Positions 16,381-24,628 of a stretch of 64,000 nucleotides of DNA are shown in pieces. The position numbers and the translations under genes were made by a program. Numbering within the stretch: the first letter of the stretch is position 1; each line of letters opens with the position of its first letter. The notes beneath the pieces were generated by a model. The model did no database searches. It saw only the letters and a list, made by a program, of their open reading frames with translations, and was not told the origin of the DNA. Location: assembly GCF_003112535.1 (NCBI RefSeq), contig NZ_BEWA01000017.1:1-64000 (forward strand), given 5' to 3'. Source of the DNA: Streptomyces rishiriensis (GTDB taxonomy: Bacteria > Actinomycetota > Actinomycetes > Streptomycetales > Streptomycetaceae).

Positions 16381-16908
16381 ATGACCGCACTGCCCGCGCT
16401 CGATCCCGCGCGCACCGCCCTCGTCCTCGTCGACCTGATGGACCGCATCGTCGCGCTGCCCCTTGAGCCCCGTAAGGGCTCCGAAGTGCTGGAAGCGGCC
16501 CATGGGTTGGCGGCGGCGTTCCGCTCGGCCGGCGCTCCCGTCGTCCTCGTCCGCGTCGAGCGTCCGGGCGTCGCCGAGCAGCCGCCCGGCAGCGGTCTCG
16601 TCCCGGGGCTCCACGCGCAGGGCGACTGGGAGATCGTCAAGCGGACCATCGGCGCCTTCCAGGGCACCGGCCTCGACGCCCGGCTGCGTGAACACGGCGT
16701 CGGCACGCTCGTGTTCGGCGGCATCGCCACCAACCTCGGAGTCGAGTCCACCGCCCGTGCGGCCGGCGATCTCGGCTACGACCTGGTCTTCGTCGAGGAC
16801 GCGATGTCCGCCTTGACGGGCGCCGAGCACGAAGCGTCGGTGAGACTCGACTTCCCCCGGCTCGGGACCGTGGCGTGCGCGGCCGAGGTGCGATTCGCGC
16901 ACGGGTGA
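16381..16908 (+). CDS. Isochorismatase-family hydrolase lacking the nucleophilic Cys
   Basis: 175 residues, cysteine-hydrolase fold. Asp18 (LVLVDLMD) and Lys87 (DWEIVKRTIG) of the catalytic triad are present, but the usual Cys in the GIATN-x-C position is Gly120 (GIATNLGVESTARAAGDLGY). A Gly here is known in true isochorismatases and in a group of uncharacterised homologues, so thioester chemistry is excluded but a hydrolase role is not. It starts 19 bp after the MarR stop and may be co-transcribed. Substrate unknown. Confidence 0.85.
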   Translation: MTALPALDPARTALVLVDLMDRIVALPLEPRKGSEVLEAAHGLAAAFRSAGAPVVLVRVERPGVAEQPPGSGLVPGLHAQGDWEIVKRTIGAFQGTGLDARLREHGVGTLVFGGIATNLGVESTARAAGDLGYDLVFVEDAMSALTGAEHEASVRLDFPRLGTVACAAEVRFAHG

Positions 16909-17195
16909 GCAGCAGGGGGCGGCCCGGGCCGGCGGTCACGGCTCGGACCGACGGGCGGTTCAGGTGGACCGGTGGCCCTGATCGACGGGTGGTTCGGGTG
17001 GACAGGTGGCCCCGGGCGGCGGGTGGTTCGGGTGGATGGGCGGCTCCGGTCGACCGGGGGCTCGGGCCGACGGGCGGTCGTCTGGGCGGATGGTCGGCGG
17101 ACGGCTCGGGGCGGGCCGGGGGGTGATGGCCCCGGCGGCGCGGGGGGCGCTCCCCGCCGTGCGCGGTCCCGCCGCCGTGCCGCGGGGCGACCGGG
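16909..17195. other. Intergenic degenerate G-rich repeats
   Basis: Gap between convergent genes. From about 16,955 to 17,125 it is built of degenerate units such as CGGGTGGTTCGGGTGGA and GGACAGGTGGCCCCGGGC. No gene or clear terminator is visible. Confidence 0.6.
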
Positions 17196-18044
17196 TCAGC
17201 CGTCGACGGCCGCGGCCCGCGGGGCGATGCGGCTCCCGCCCGCGTACACGTTCATGGAGGTGCCCCGCAGGAAGCCCACCAGCGTCAGTCCGGTCTCCGC
17301 CGCCAGGTCGACGGCCAGGGAGGAGGGGGCCGACACCGCCGCGAGCAGCGGGAGGCCCGCCATCACGGCCTTCTGCACCAGCTCGAACGAGGCGCGGCCC
17401 GAGACCAGGAGGATCGTCCGCGACAGGGGCAGGTCCGCGTTCTGCAGGGCGCGGCCGACCAGCTTGTCCACCGCGTTGTGCCGGCCCACGTCCTCACGCA
17501 CGTCCAGCAGCTCGCCGTCCTCGGAGAACAGGGCCGCCGCGTGAAGTCCTCCGGTCCGGTCGAACACCTGCTGGGCCGCGCGGAGCCGGTCGGGCAGGCT
17601 CGCCAGCAGCTCGGGCGCTATCCGCAGGGGGGGAGCGTCGGCGATGGGCCAGCGGGCCGTCGTGCGGACCGCGTCCAGACTGGCCTTGCCGCACAGCCCG
17701 CAGGACGAGGTGGTGTAGACGTTGCGCTCAAGGGAGATGTCCGGGATCTTCACGCCGGGGGCGGTCCGCACGTCCACCACGTTGTAGGTGTTGACGCCGT
17801 CGGCCGTCGCTCCCGCGCAGTAGACGATGTTCAGCAGGTCGGACGCTTCGGCCAGCACGCCCTCGCTGACGAGGAAGCCGGCCGCGAGCGCGAAGTCGTC
17901 ACCGGGCGTGCGCATGGTGATGGCGAGCGGCTTGCCGTTGAGCCGGATCTCCAGCGGTTCCTCGGCCACGAGGGTGTCCGGCCTGGTGGTGACCGCCCCG
18001 TCCCGGATGTGGATCACTTTGCGCCGTGCGGTGACTCGTCCCAT
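17196..18044 (-). CDS. fdhD: Formate dehydrogenase accessory sulfurtransferase FdhD
   Basis: Transfers sulfur from a cysteine desulfurase to the bis-MGD molybdenum cofactor of formate dehydrogenases. 282 residues from the ATG at 18044 (MGRVTARRKVIHI); an upstream in-frame ATG at 18143 adds sequence unlike the family. The conserved CxxC is Cys115/Cys118 in TTSSCGLCGK, and the REDVGRHNAVDKLVG motif that marks the family is intact, as is VSGRASFELVQKA. No formate dehydrogenase is in the window. The divergent gene is an oxalate/formate-type MFS carrier, hinting at a shared link with C1/C2 acid metabolism. Confidence 0.95.
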   Translation of the reverse strand: MGRVTARRKVIHIRDGAVTTRPDTLVAEEPLEIRLNGKPLAITMRTPGDDFALAAGFLVSEGVLAEASDLLNIVYCAGATADGVNTYNVVDVRTAPGVKIPDISLERNVYTTSSCGLCGKASLDAVRTTARWPIADAPPLRIAPELLASLPDRLRAAQQVFDRTGGLHAAALFSEDGELLDVREDVGRHNAVDKLVGRALQNADLPLSRTILLVSGRASFELVQKAVMAGLPLLAAVSAPSSLAVDLAAETGLTLVGFLRGTSMNVYAGGSRIAPRAAAVDG

Positions 18045-18334
18045 GTCGTGATCAGCCCCGGTTCTGTGCGGGCCGGCAGTCGAACGGCCCTTGATGCGGA
18101 GATTGCCGTGGGTCACCGGATGGTGCGGTGAGGTGACCTTCACGGACTCATTGTCCTGTACAGGGAGGGCGAGGTCGCAGCCGCCCTCCGCGTCAGGCGC
18201 ACACCGACGTACCCGGCGGGCGGTTGCGCAAAGCGGCCGGTCCGACCGTTCGGCGCAGCCCGCATACCGTTCACCGCATGCGGTCGACGCGCCGCCTTCT
18301 CAACGCCCGCGCGGGTTCCTACCGTTCAGGATTC

Positions 18335-19669
18335 ATGAGTCCCCCCGTCGCCCCGCCCGACTGGAGCCGATGGCTCGTCCCGCCGGCCGCCCTCTCCGTC
18401 CATCTCTCCATCGGCCAGGCCTACGCGTGGTCCGTGTTCAAGCCGCCGCTGGAGTCCGCACTCGGCCTCAGCGGCACCCAGAGCGCGCTGCCGTTCCAGC
18501 TCGCCATCGTCATGCTCGGGCTCTCCGCGGCTTTCGGCGGCACCCTGGTGGAACGCAACGGGCCTCGGTGGGCGATGACCGTCGCCCTGGTCTGCTTCTC
18601 GTCCGGCTTCCTGATCTCCGCGCTCGGCGCCGCCGTCGAGCAGTACTGGCTGATCGTCCTCGGCTACGGCTTCGTCGGGGGAATCGGTCTCGGAATCGGT
18701 TACATCTCGCCCGTCTCGACACTGATCAAGTGGTTCCCGGACCGCCCCGGCATGGCGACCGGCATAGCCATCATGGGCTTCGGCGGGGGCGCGCTCATCG
18801 CCTCGCCCTGGTCGGCGCAGATGCTGGAGTCGTTCGGCTCCGACAGCTCCGGGATCGCGCTGGCGTTCCTCGTCCACGGGCTCTCGTACGCGGTGTTCAT
18901 GACGCTCGGCGTGCTGCTGGTGCGGGTCCCGCGCGGTGAGCGGCCCGTCACGGGCGGGCCGAGCGCGGTGGAGGGGGTGCAGGTGTCGGCGCGCAGTGCG
19001 GTGCGCACCCCGCAGTTCTGGTGCCTGTGGGTCGTGCTCTGCATGAACGTCACGGCGGGGATCGGCATCCTGGAGAAGGCCGCCCCGATGATCAAGGACT
19101 TCTTCGCGGACACCTCCACCCCGGTCTCGGCGTCCGCGGCCGCCGGCTTCGTCGCCCTGCTGTCGGCGGCCAACATGGCCGGCCGGATCGGCTGGTCGTC
19201 GACCTCCGACCTGATCGGACGCAAGAACGTCTACCGCGTGTATCTGGGCGTCGGCGCCCTCATGTACGCCCTGATCGCCCTGATCGGCGACTCCTCGAAA
19301 CCGCTCTTCGTCCTGTGCGCGCTGGTGATCCTCTCTTTCTACGGCGGCGGCTTCGCGACGATCCCCGCCTACCTCAAGGACCTCTTCGGCGCCTACCAGG
19401 TCGGCGCCATCCACGGCCGGCTGCTCACCGCCTGGTCCACGGCCGGCGTGCTCGGCCCGCTGATCGTGAACTGGATCGCCGACCGGCAGGAGGAGGCGGG
19501 CAGACACGGCTCGTCCCTGTACACCCTGTCCCTGTTCATCATGATCGGGCTGCTCGCCGTCGGCTTCGTCGCCAACGAACTCGTCCGCCCCGTCCACGCC
19601 CGACACCACATCCCCGCCCAGAGGGAGGCCGCCGATGCCGAACGACAGCAGCCCGAGTCCGCAGCCTGA
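18335..19669 (+). CDS. OFA-family (oxalate/formate antiporter-like) MFS transporter
   Basis: 444 residues with about 12 membrane helices. The ATG at 18335 is preceded by CAGGA; the upstream extension is non-membrane and GC-skewed. OFA features: LSVHLSIGQAYAWSVFKPPL in helix 1, NGPRWAMT after helix 2, GIGLGIGYISPVSTLIKWFP, and in the second half RIGWSSTSDLIGRKNVYRVY. The substrate is likely a small carboxylate (oxalate, formate or relatives) by family. It ends in frame over the start of the next gene, which encodes a 45-residue membrane partner, and diverges from fdhD. Confidence 0.9.
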   Translation: MSPPVAPPDWSRWLVPPAALSVHLSIGQAYAWSVFKPPLESALGLSGTQSALPFQLAIVMLGLSAAFGGTLVERNGPRWAMTVALVCFSSGFLISALGAAVEQYWLIVLGYGFVGGIGLGIGYISPVSTLIKWFPDRPGMATGIAIMGFGGGALIASPWSAQMLESFGSDSSGIALAFLVHGLSYAVFMTLGVLLVRVPRGERPVTGGPSAVEGVQVSARSAVRTPQFWCLWVVLCMNVTAGIGILEKAAPMIKDFFADTSTPVSASAAAGFVALLSAANMAGRIGWSSTSDLIGRKNVYRVYLGVGALMYALIALIGDSSKPLFVLCALVILSFYGGGFATIPAYLKDLFGAYQVGAIHGRLLTAWSTAGVLGPLIVNWIADRQEEAGRHGSSLYTLSLFIMIGLLAVGFVANELVRPVHARHHIPAQREAADAERQQPESAA

Positions 19670-19772
19670 CCGGCGACCGCTGATCGCCTTCGCCTGGCTG
19701 TGGGTGGGGGCGCCGCTCGCCTACGGGCTGTACGAGCTCGTACAGAAGGCGACGCAGCTGTTCACCGGGTAG
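19635..19772 (+). CDS. MFS transporter small subunit (45-residue membrane protein)
   Basis: Translates to 45 residues beginning MPNDSSPSPQPDRRPL, with one transmembrane helix (LIAFAWLWVGAPLAYGLYEL). The ATG at 19635 has an excellent GGGAGG at 9 bases. It overlaps the last 35 bases of the transporter gene in another frame, implying translational coupling. Small single-helix partners of this kind accompany OFA-type MFS carriers in many bacteria; the pairing here is the main evidence. Its function (assembly or stability of the carrier) is inferred. Confidence 0.85.
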   Translation: MPNDSSPSPQPDRRPLIAFAWLWVGAPLAYGLYELVQKATQLFTG

Positions 19773-19953
19773 CGGACGCCGCGGGGCGCGTGTTCGCCGA
19801 GTGAGCGTGCGACGGCTGTGTGGACGTCCGAGGCCTATGGGGAAGCCGACAACCCGGGAACCGGTTTCCTGTCGCTTCACGCGCCCCCGTACCCGTGAGT
19901 CACTGATCAGACTGGAGGATCCCGCTACCCAAGGCAACGAGGGGGACCCCCCA

Positions 19954-20901
19954 ATGAACGGCTCGCGCATCGCCGCCGTCGGCCACTACCAGCCCGCGAA
20001 GGTGCTCACCAACGAGGAACTGGCGGGTCTGGTCGACACGAGTGACGAGTGGATCAGGAGCCGGGTGGGCATCCGCACGCGCCACATCGCCGGCCCCGAC
20101 GAGCCGGTGGACGAGCTGGCCGCGCACGCCGCCGCCAAGGCCCTCGCGTCGGCGGGCCTCACGCCGGACGACATCGACCTCGTGCTGGTCGCCACGTCCA
20201 CGGCCGTCGACCGCTCGCCCAACATGGCCGCCCGGGTCGCCGCCCGCCTCGGCGTCCCGCGGCCGGCCGCGATGGACGTCAACGTCGTCTGCGCCGGGTT
20301 CACCCATGCGCTGGCCACCGCCGACCACACCGTCCGCGCGGGCGCCGCGACCCGCGCGCTGGTGATCGGCGCCGACAAGATGTCCGAGGTGACCGACTGG
20401 AGCGACCGCACCACCTGTGTGCTGGTCGGCGACGGAGCGGGCGCCGCCGTGGTCGAGGCCTGCCCCGACGGCGCCGTGCCCGGCATCGGCCCCGTGCTGT
20501 GGGGCTCGGTGCCCGAGATGGGGCACGCGGTGCGCATCGAGGGCCAGCCGGCACGGTTCGCGCAGGAGGGGCAGAGCGTCTACCGCTGGGCCACGACCCA
20601 GCTGCCGCCGCTCGCGCGCCAGGCCTGCGAGCGGGCGGGACTGGCTCCCGAGGACCTCGCGGCCGTCGTCCTGCACCAGGCGAACCTGCGGATCATCGAA
20701 CCCCTCGCGCAGAAGATCGGCGCGGTGAACGCCGTGGTCGCGCGTGACGTCGTCGAGTCGGGCAACACCTCCGCCGCCAGCATCCCGCTCGCCTTCTCCA
20801 AGCTCGTCGAGCAGGGCGCCGTCTCCACGGGAGACCCGGTGCTGCTGTTCGGCTTCGGCGGCAATCTGTCCTACGCGGGACAGGTCGTGTACTGCCCGTG
20901 A
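19954..20901 (+). CDS. 3-oxoacyl-ACP synthase III (KAS III / FabH-like)
   Basis: Thiolase-fold condensing enzyme of 315 residues. The triad is complete: Cys113 (DVNVVCAGFTHAL), His241 (AVVLHQANLRIIEP) and Asn271 (VESGNTSAASIPL). The N-terminus is FabH-like (RIAAVGHYQPAKVLTNEEL; DEWIRSRVGIRTRHIA). The start is the ATG at 19954 behind GAGGGGG. It stands alone, away from other fatty-acid genes, so it is probably a secondary KAS III for a special acyl starter rather than the housekeeping FabH. The following GntR gene on the same strand may relate to it. Confidence 0.92.
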   Translation: MNGSRIAAVGHYQPAKVLTNEELAGLVDTSDEWIRSRVGIRTRHIAGPDEPVDELAAHAAAKALASAGLTPDDIDLVLVATSTAVDRSPNMAARVAARLGVPRPAAMDVNVVCAGFTHALATADHTVRAGAATRALVIGADKMSEVTDWSDRTTCVLVGDGAGAAVVEACPDGAVPGIGPVLWGSVPEMGHAVRIEGQPARFAQEGQSVYRWATTQLPPLARQACERAGLAPEDLAAVVLHQANLRIIEPLAQKIGAVNAVVARDVVESGNTSAASIPLAFSKLVEQGAVSTGDPVLLFGFGGNLSYAGQVVYCP

Positions 20902-21104
20902 TCCGCGGCGGCCACCGCCCGTGATCCGGGGCGGCCCGGACCGGGGTGCGCTCGGGGCGCGGCCGGGGCGCGTCGGCGTGTGACGCGTTCCGCTGCGCCG
21001 AGCTCTGGCGCCGGTGGGCCGTGGACTGTAGACGAAGGACCATCGAAGTCCGAGGGGCTTTCGGGATGCAGCCGTCCGGCGCTGTCCAGGAGGGGGACCG
21101 ACCG

Positions 21105-21782
21105 ATGTCGTCGACAGGACTGCCGCAGGGCACGGCGCCCAAGCTCGACCGGCCCGGTCCGCTGCGCGACCGCGTCTACGAGGCGCTGCTCGAACTCATC
21201 ACCACCCGCGCCCTGCGGCCCGGCCGGCACCTCGTCGAGAGCGAGCTCGCCGGCCGCCTCGGCGTCTCCCGGCAGCCGGTGCGCGAGGCCCTGCAGCGGC
21301 TGAACACCGAGGGGTGGGTGGACCTCAGGCCCGCCCAGGGCGCGTTCGTGCACGAGCCGACCGCGGAGGAGACTGACCAACTCCTCACCGTCCGGACGTT
21401 GTTGGAGGCCGAAGGCGCACGGCTCGCCGCCACGCGCGCGGACGAGGCGGGCATCCGGGCCCTGGAGGGGATCCTGGCGCAGGGCCTGCGGGCCGTGGCC
21501 GGTGACGACGTGGACGCAGCGGTCGCCCTGAACGCCCGCTTCCACGCGAAGATCATCGAGCTCGCCGGCAACGCGGTCCTCGCCGAACTGGCGGCGCAGG
21601 TCGGCCGCAAGGTGCGCTGGTATTACACGCCGGTCGCGCGGCGGCGCGGCCACCGGTCCTGGGCCGAGCACCGCGACCTCATCACCGCCATCGCCGGGCA
21701 CGACGAGGAGTCGGCCACCCGGCTGATGCGTGAGCACACCGAACTCACCCGGCACTCGTACCACGCCCGCAACGAGTCCTGA
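21105..21782 (+). CDS. GntR-family regulator, FCD (FadR) subgroup
   Basis: 225 residues. Winged HTH at about 20-85 (LRDRVYEALLELITTRALRP, LGVSRQPVREALQRLNTEGW), followed by an all-helical FCD ligand domain with metal-ligand histidines in LNARFHAKIIELAGN and AEHRDLITAI. The ATG at 21105 follows CAGGAGGGGG; an ATG at 21066 is possible. It lies about 200 bp after the KAS III gene on the same strand. Ligand and targets are unknown; FCD regulators usually bind carboxylic acids. Confidence 0.9.
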   Translation: MSSTGLPQGTAPKLDRPGPLRDRVYEALLELITTRALRPGRHLVESELAGRLGVSRQPVREALQRLNTEGWVDLRPAQGAFVHEPTAEETDQLLTVRTLLEAEGARLAATRADEAGIRALEGILAQGLRAVAGDDVDAAVALNARFHAKIIELAGNAVLAELAAQVGRKVRWYYTPVARRRGHRSWAEHRDLITAIAGHDEESATRLMREHTELTRHSYHARNES

Positions 21783-21926
21783 GGCTCCCGGCGGGCGCGT
21801 CGGCGGTCCGGCCCCGATCGCCGCGCCGCCTCACGACGGCGCCGACGGGGCGGCGGGGTCGACCGCACTCGCCGGCCGGCCGCCGGAGGGAGCTCACCCC
21901 GACCGACCGACCGCCCCGACCGACCG

Positions 21927-21978
21927 CCCCGGCCCACCGCCCCGGCCCACCGCCCCGGCCCACCGGACCGGCCCACCG
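21927..21978. repeat. 13-bp tandem repeat
   Basis: Three perfect copies of CCCCGGCCCACCG (21927-21965) and one variant GACCGGCCCACCG, preceded by GACC repeats from about 21,899. Intergenic. Confidence 0.85.
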
Positions 21979-22056
21979 GACCGGGCCGCGGGCGGCTCGG
22001 AACGGCGTCGGTGATGCCGACGTCCCCTGGGAGGCCGGCCGATACCCTCGGGACAT

Positions 22057-22415
22057 GTGCGTGACCGAGCGGCGCCGCCCGCGCCCACGGAGTACCGGCT
22101 CGGCTCTCTCCTTCTTCCGGCCCGGGCCAAGCCGGCCAGGGCGTCCGCCGAGGCGCTCGCCCCGTACGGGGTGGACGGCCGTGATCCGGCGGTGCGGGTC
22201 GTGCTCGCCGGGGGTGAGACGTCGTCGCAGGCCGAGGAGGCGGAGCCCGGGCGGGCCGGGACCGTCTGGACCAGGCGGACCGCGCGCGCAGGGCCGCCGA
22301 GCCTCGTTTTCCCGCCCCGCTGGACGAGTCGACGGCGACCGCGCTGGTGCGGGCCCTGCGGACGCTCGTCATGGAAGAGCCGGCGGCGAAGCGATCGGGC
22401 GGTCACCCGCCGTGA
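22057..22415 (+). pseudogene. Frameshifted unknown gene upstream of tRNA-Leu
   Basis: From a GTG at 22057 one frame has strong coding character and reads MRDRAAPPAPTEYRLGSLLL through VRVVLAGGETSSQAEEAEPG. From about 22,240 the coding character moves to another frame, reading GRDRLDQADRARRAAEP, then LDESTATALVRALRTLVMEE, to a TGA at 22413. Third-position GC is high in the first frame before and in the second after that point. This suggests one protein of about 120 residues broken by a single frameshift between about 22,235 and 22,262. I do not recognise the family. A sequencing error or programmed shift are alternatives. Confidence 0.45.
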
Positions 22416-22540
22416 GACGGTCGCGGCGGCGGCTCCCGCACCGGCCCGGCCAGCGGATATGCAGGTGAGAGGCACTCCGAAAGCTTGGTATTGTTGTCCC
22501 TGTCGCCGCCGGGAACACTCCCCGCAGCGGCAGACACCTG

Positions 22541-22625
22541 GTCCGGGTGGCGGAATGGCAGACGCGCTAGCTTGAGGTGCTAGTGCCCTTTATCGGGCGT
22601 GGGGGTTCAAGTCCCCCCTCGGACA
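22541..22625 (+). tRNA. tRNA-Leu (anticodon GAG)
   Basis: Class II tRNA of 85 bases. Acceptor arms GTCCGGG and CTCGGAC pair with one G-T; the anticodon stem CTAGC/GCTAG holds the loop TTGAGGT, so the anticodon is GAG, reading CUC. A long variable arm (GCCCTTTATCGGGC) and a T-arm GGGGGTTCAAGTCCCCC are present. CCA is not encoded. Confidence 0.97.
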
Positions 22626-22642
22626 CTCTTCACTCTCCGTAT

Positions 22643-22659
22643 CGAGCGGGCTCCGCTCG
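22643..22659 (+). terminator. Hairpin just after tRNA-Leu
   Basis: CGAGCGG-GCT-CCGCTCG, 7-bp perfect stem, 18 bases past the tRNA. Weak by itself; the next hairpin is stronger. Confidence 0.5.
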
Positions 22660-22675
22660 GTGATTTCATGAATAC

Positions 22676-22708
22676 CCGCATTCGGCGTCGCGCCGGGTGC
22701 GGTTTTTT
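22676..22708 (+). terminator. Intrinsic terminator with U-tract
   Basis: CCGCATTCGGCG and CGCCGGGTGCGG pair over 12 positions (two G-U pairs) around TCG, followed directly by TTTTTTG. It ends the tRNA transcript. Confidence 0.85.
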
Positions 22709-23057
22709 GTTGTTTCCGTCTGCATTGTCGCCTGAATGTCGCGGAAGCCCGTTTATCGCTTGCCCTCTCGCGTCGCCCGCGGCCCCGGTCCCGGCGTCGC
22801 TCGCACGTCGCTCCGTGGACGCTCTCCAGTACGACTGACGAACCGTCAATGTTCACCTCTGTAACCAGATTGACGGTCTATGGCTGCTTCTTGTGATGAT
22901 ACGATCACGCTCGCTTGTAGAGCGGGCGGATGGGTGCAAGACGACATCTCCGACTACGGGGACAGTCCGGGCGGTCACCCGATGCGGGCGGTCCGCCGGT
23001 CCACCCGCAATTGACGGGAATTCAGCAACTGGCCGTCAGTCGCCTGAAGAGAGTCTT
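22709..23057. other. AT-richer intergenic region before the conservon
   Basis: About 350 bases without a gene. It holds an inverted repeat at 22842-22877 and a second at 22893-22908 (GTGAT-GATACG-ATCAC) whose right half contains the possible -10 TACGAT. It presumably carries the conservon promoter; no clear -35 could be assigned. Confidence 0.55.
22842..22877. promoter_or_regulatory. 9-bp inverted repeat upstream of conservon
   Basis: ACCGTCAAT (22842-22850) and ATTGACGGT (22869-22877) are perfectly complementary across 18 bases, about 180 bp before the first conservon gene. The right arm includes TTGACG, a good -35 hexamer, so a bound regulator could block transcription. Confidence 0.5.
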
Positions 23058-24230
23058 ATGACTGATTACATACAGAACCCGGTACTCTGGGCTCTTCTCG
23101 TCGCCGTGCTCGTCGCCGTCGCCCTGATTGTTCGTCAGCGCAGGGCGGCGCGGACGTCACGGCAGGAGTTCGCAGATCTCCGGGCTCGTCACGCCGAGCT
23201 CGAGAACGGGTACGCGAAATCCGTCGAGGCAGCTCAGGAAAGAGCCGAAGAGGCTACGAAGACGGTCCTCAAGTCCGCCATGCGGACCCTTCAGGGCCTC
23301 GCCGCGGAACAGCAGTTGATCGTTTCCCGGCTGCAGAACAAGTACGGCGAGTCGGTGATTCTCCAGGACCTCCTGGAAATCGACCACACGAACTCCCAGT
23401 TCGGTCGCCGGGCCCAGTCCATCGCCGTCCTCTGTGACGGCTGGCTGGGACGTCAGCGTGATGTCGCGTCTGTTTACGACGTGGTCCGCAGCGCGCAGGG
23501 CAGGGTCCGTCACTACCGGCGGGTGGAGATTCTCTCGCAGGTCGATTTCGGCATCACCAGCCGTGCCGTCGAACCTGTCGCACTGGCCCTCGCGGAACTC
23601 CTCGACAACGCCACGAGCTATTCGAGCCCGGACACCGTCGTCGAAATCAACATCCGTACCGTGCCCAAGGGCATCTGCATCGTCGTGGACGACGCCGGTG
23701 TCGGCATGAACGACGAGGAACGCGCCCGCGCCGAGAAACTCCTGTCGAGCGAACGGGTATCGGGCGTCTCCGCGCTCGGCAACCCGCCGCAGTTCGGCTT
23801 CGCGGTGATCGGCGTGCTCAGCGAGCGCTTCGGCTTCGAGGTGTCCGTGGACTCCACCTCCCCGTACGGAGGCGTCCGGGCGGTCCTCCTCCTGCCGCAC
23901 GACCTGCTCACCAACGCGCCCGAGCAGAAGGAGCCGGCTCCGGTCGCTCCCGCTGCCCAGGCCGCCCCCGCGGGCGGGGGCCCGGAGACCGGGCTGACCG
24001 CGACCACCACCTCCGACGGCCTGCCGAGGCGGCGCCGCAAGCGACCGATGGCCATCGTGCCCGGCAGCGCGTCGAACGCCCCCGGCTCCTCGCGTTCGGG
24101 CGCGGAGACGGCGGCGATCATGGGCGCGTTCCAGCGCGGCACCCGATCCGGCCGGGTCGCGCAGACGGACCCCGCGGAACAGTCGAGCAGCACCCGTGGT
24201 GCAAGCAGCGAAGGGCATGAGTTCTCGTGA
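23058..24230 (+). CDS. cvnA: Conservon protein CvnA: membrane sensor with histidine-kinase-type ATPase domain
   Basis: 390 residues. An N-terminal membrane helix (about 8-26, PVLWALLVAVLVAVALIV) is followed by a coiled coil rich in Ala/Glu (about 35-95), a dimerisation-like segment, and an HATPase domain: the N-box ALAELLDNATSYSSP, the G1 motif VVDDAGVGMND and a G2-like QFGFAVIGVLSERFGF. No phospho-accepting His region typical of HisKA is evident. The C-terminal 80 residues are low-complexity and basic. The ATG at 23058 follows GAAGAGAG; the longer frame upstream crosses the promoter region. It is the first gene of the operon and overlaps cvnB by 4 bases. By family, CvnA binds the CvnB-CvnC-CvnD module at the membrane. 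Confidence 0.93.
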   Translation: MTDYIQNPVLWALLVAVLVAVALIVRQRRAARTSRQEFADLRARHAELENGYAKSVEAAQERAEEATKTVLKSAMRTLQGLAAEQQLIVSRLQNKYGESVILQDLLEIDHTNSQFGRRAQSIAVLCDGWLGRQRDVASVYDVVRSAQGRVRHYRRVEILSQVDFGITSRAVEPVALALAELLDNATSYSSPDTVVEINIRTVPKGICIVVDDAGVGMNDEERARAEKLLSSERVSGVSALGNPPQFGFAVIGVLSERFGFEVSVDSTSPYGGVRAVLLLPHDLLTNAPEQKEPAPVAPAAQAAPAGGGPETGLTATTTSDGLPRRRRKRPMAIVPGSASNAPGSSRSGAETAAIMGAFQRGTRSGRVAQTDPAEQSSSTRGASSEGHEFS

Positions 24231-24628
24231 ACGACGACCTGTCATGGATGCTTGACAGCGCCCTGGAGATCCCCGGGGCCCTGCATGCCGTCCTGATCTC
24301 CGCCGACGGCCTGTTGATGGCACGGACGCAGGACTTCGGCAAGGACGACGCGGACCGCGTGGCCGCGGCGATGAGCGGCGTGCAGTCGCTCAGCCGCTCG
24401 CTCGCCTTCTTCTGCGAGGACGCCACCCAGAAGTGGCGGCAGACGCTCGTCGAGTTCGACGGGGGCTGGGTCTTCCTGATCTCCGCGGGCGAGGGCGCCT
24501 ACCTCGGCGTGTCCGCCTCCCCCGAGGTCGACATGGCGGACATCACCTTCCGGATGCAGCAGCTCGTCGGCCAGCTGGGCAAGGCGCTGACCACGCCCCC
24601 GCGCGAGAACCTCGGTGTGCGGTCATGA
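24227..24628 (+). CDS. cvnB: Conservon protein CvnB: roadblock/LC7 domain protein
   Basis: 133 residues. A single roadblock/LC7 domain (SWMLDSALEIPGALHAVLIS, DGLLMARTQDFGKDDADRVA, DITFRMQQLVGQLG). By family this is the MglB-like partner and likely GTPase-activating protein of CvnD. It starts at a GTG whose TGA overlap with cvnA (GTGA) implies coupled translation, and ends in an ATGA overlap with cvnC. Cytosolic, membrane-recruited by CvnA. Confidence 0.95.
   Translation: MNDDLSWMLDSALEIPGALHAVLISADGLLMARTQDFGKDDADRVAAAMSGVQSLSRSLAFFCEDATQKWRQTLVEFDGGWVFLISAGEGAYLGVSASPEVDMADITFRMQQLVGQLGKALTTPPRENLGVRS

Noticed and set aside
16909..17195. Possible structured RNA or iteron-like origin in the G-rich repeats
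   Set aside because: Repeats are degenerate, without AT-rich DNA, DnaA boxes or a replication gene.
22590..22856. Small frames after the tRNA gene
   Set aside because: They cross the tRNA 3' part and two terminators, with low coding character.
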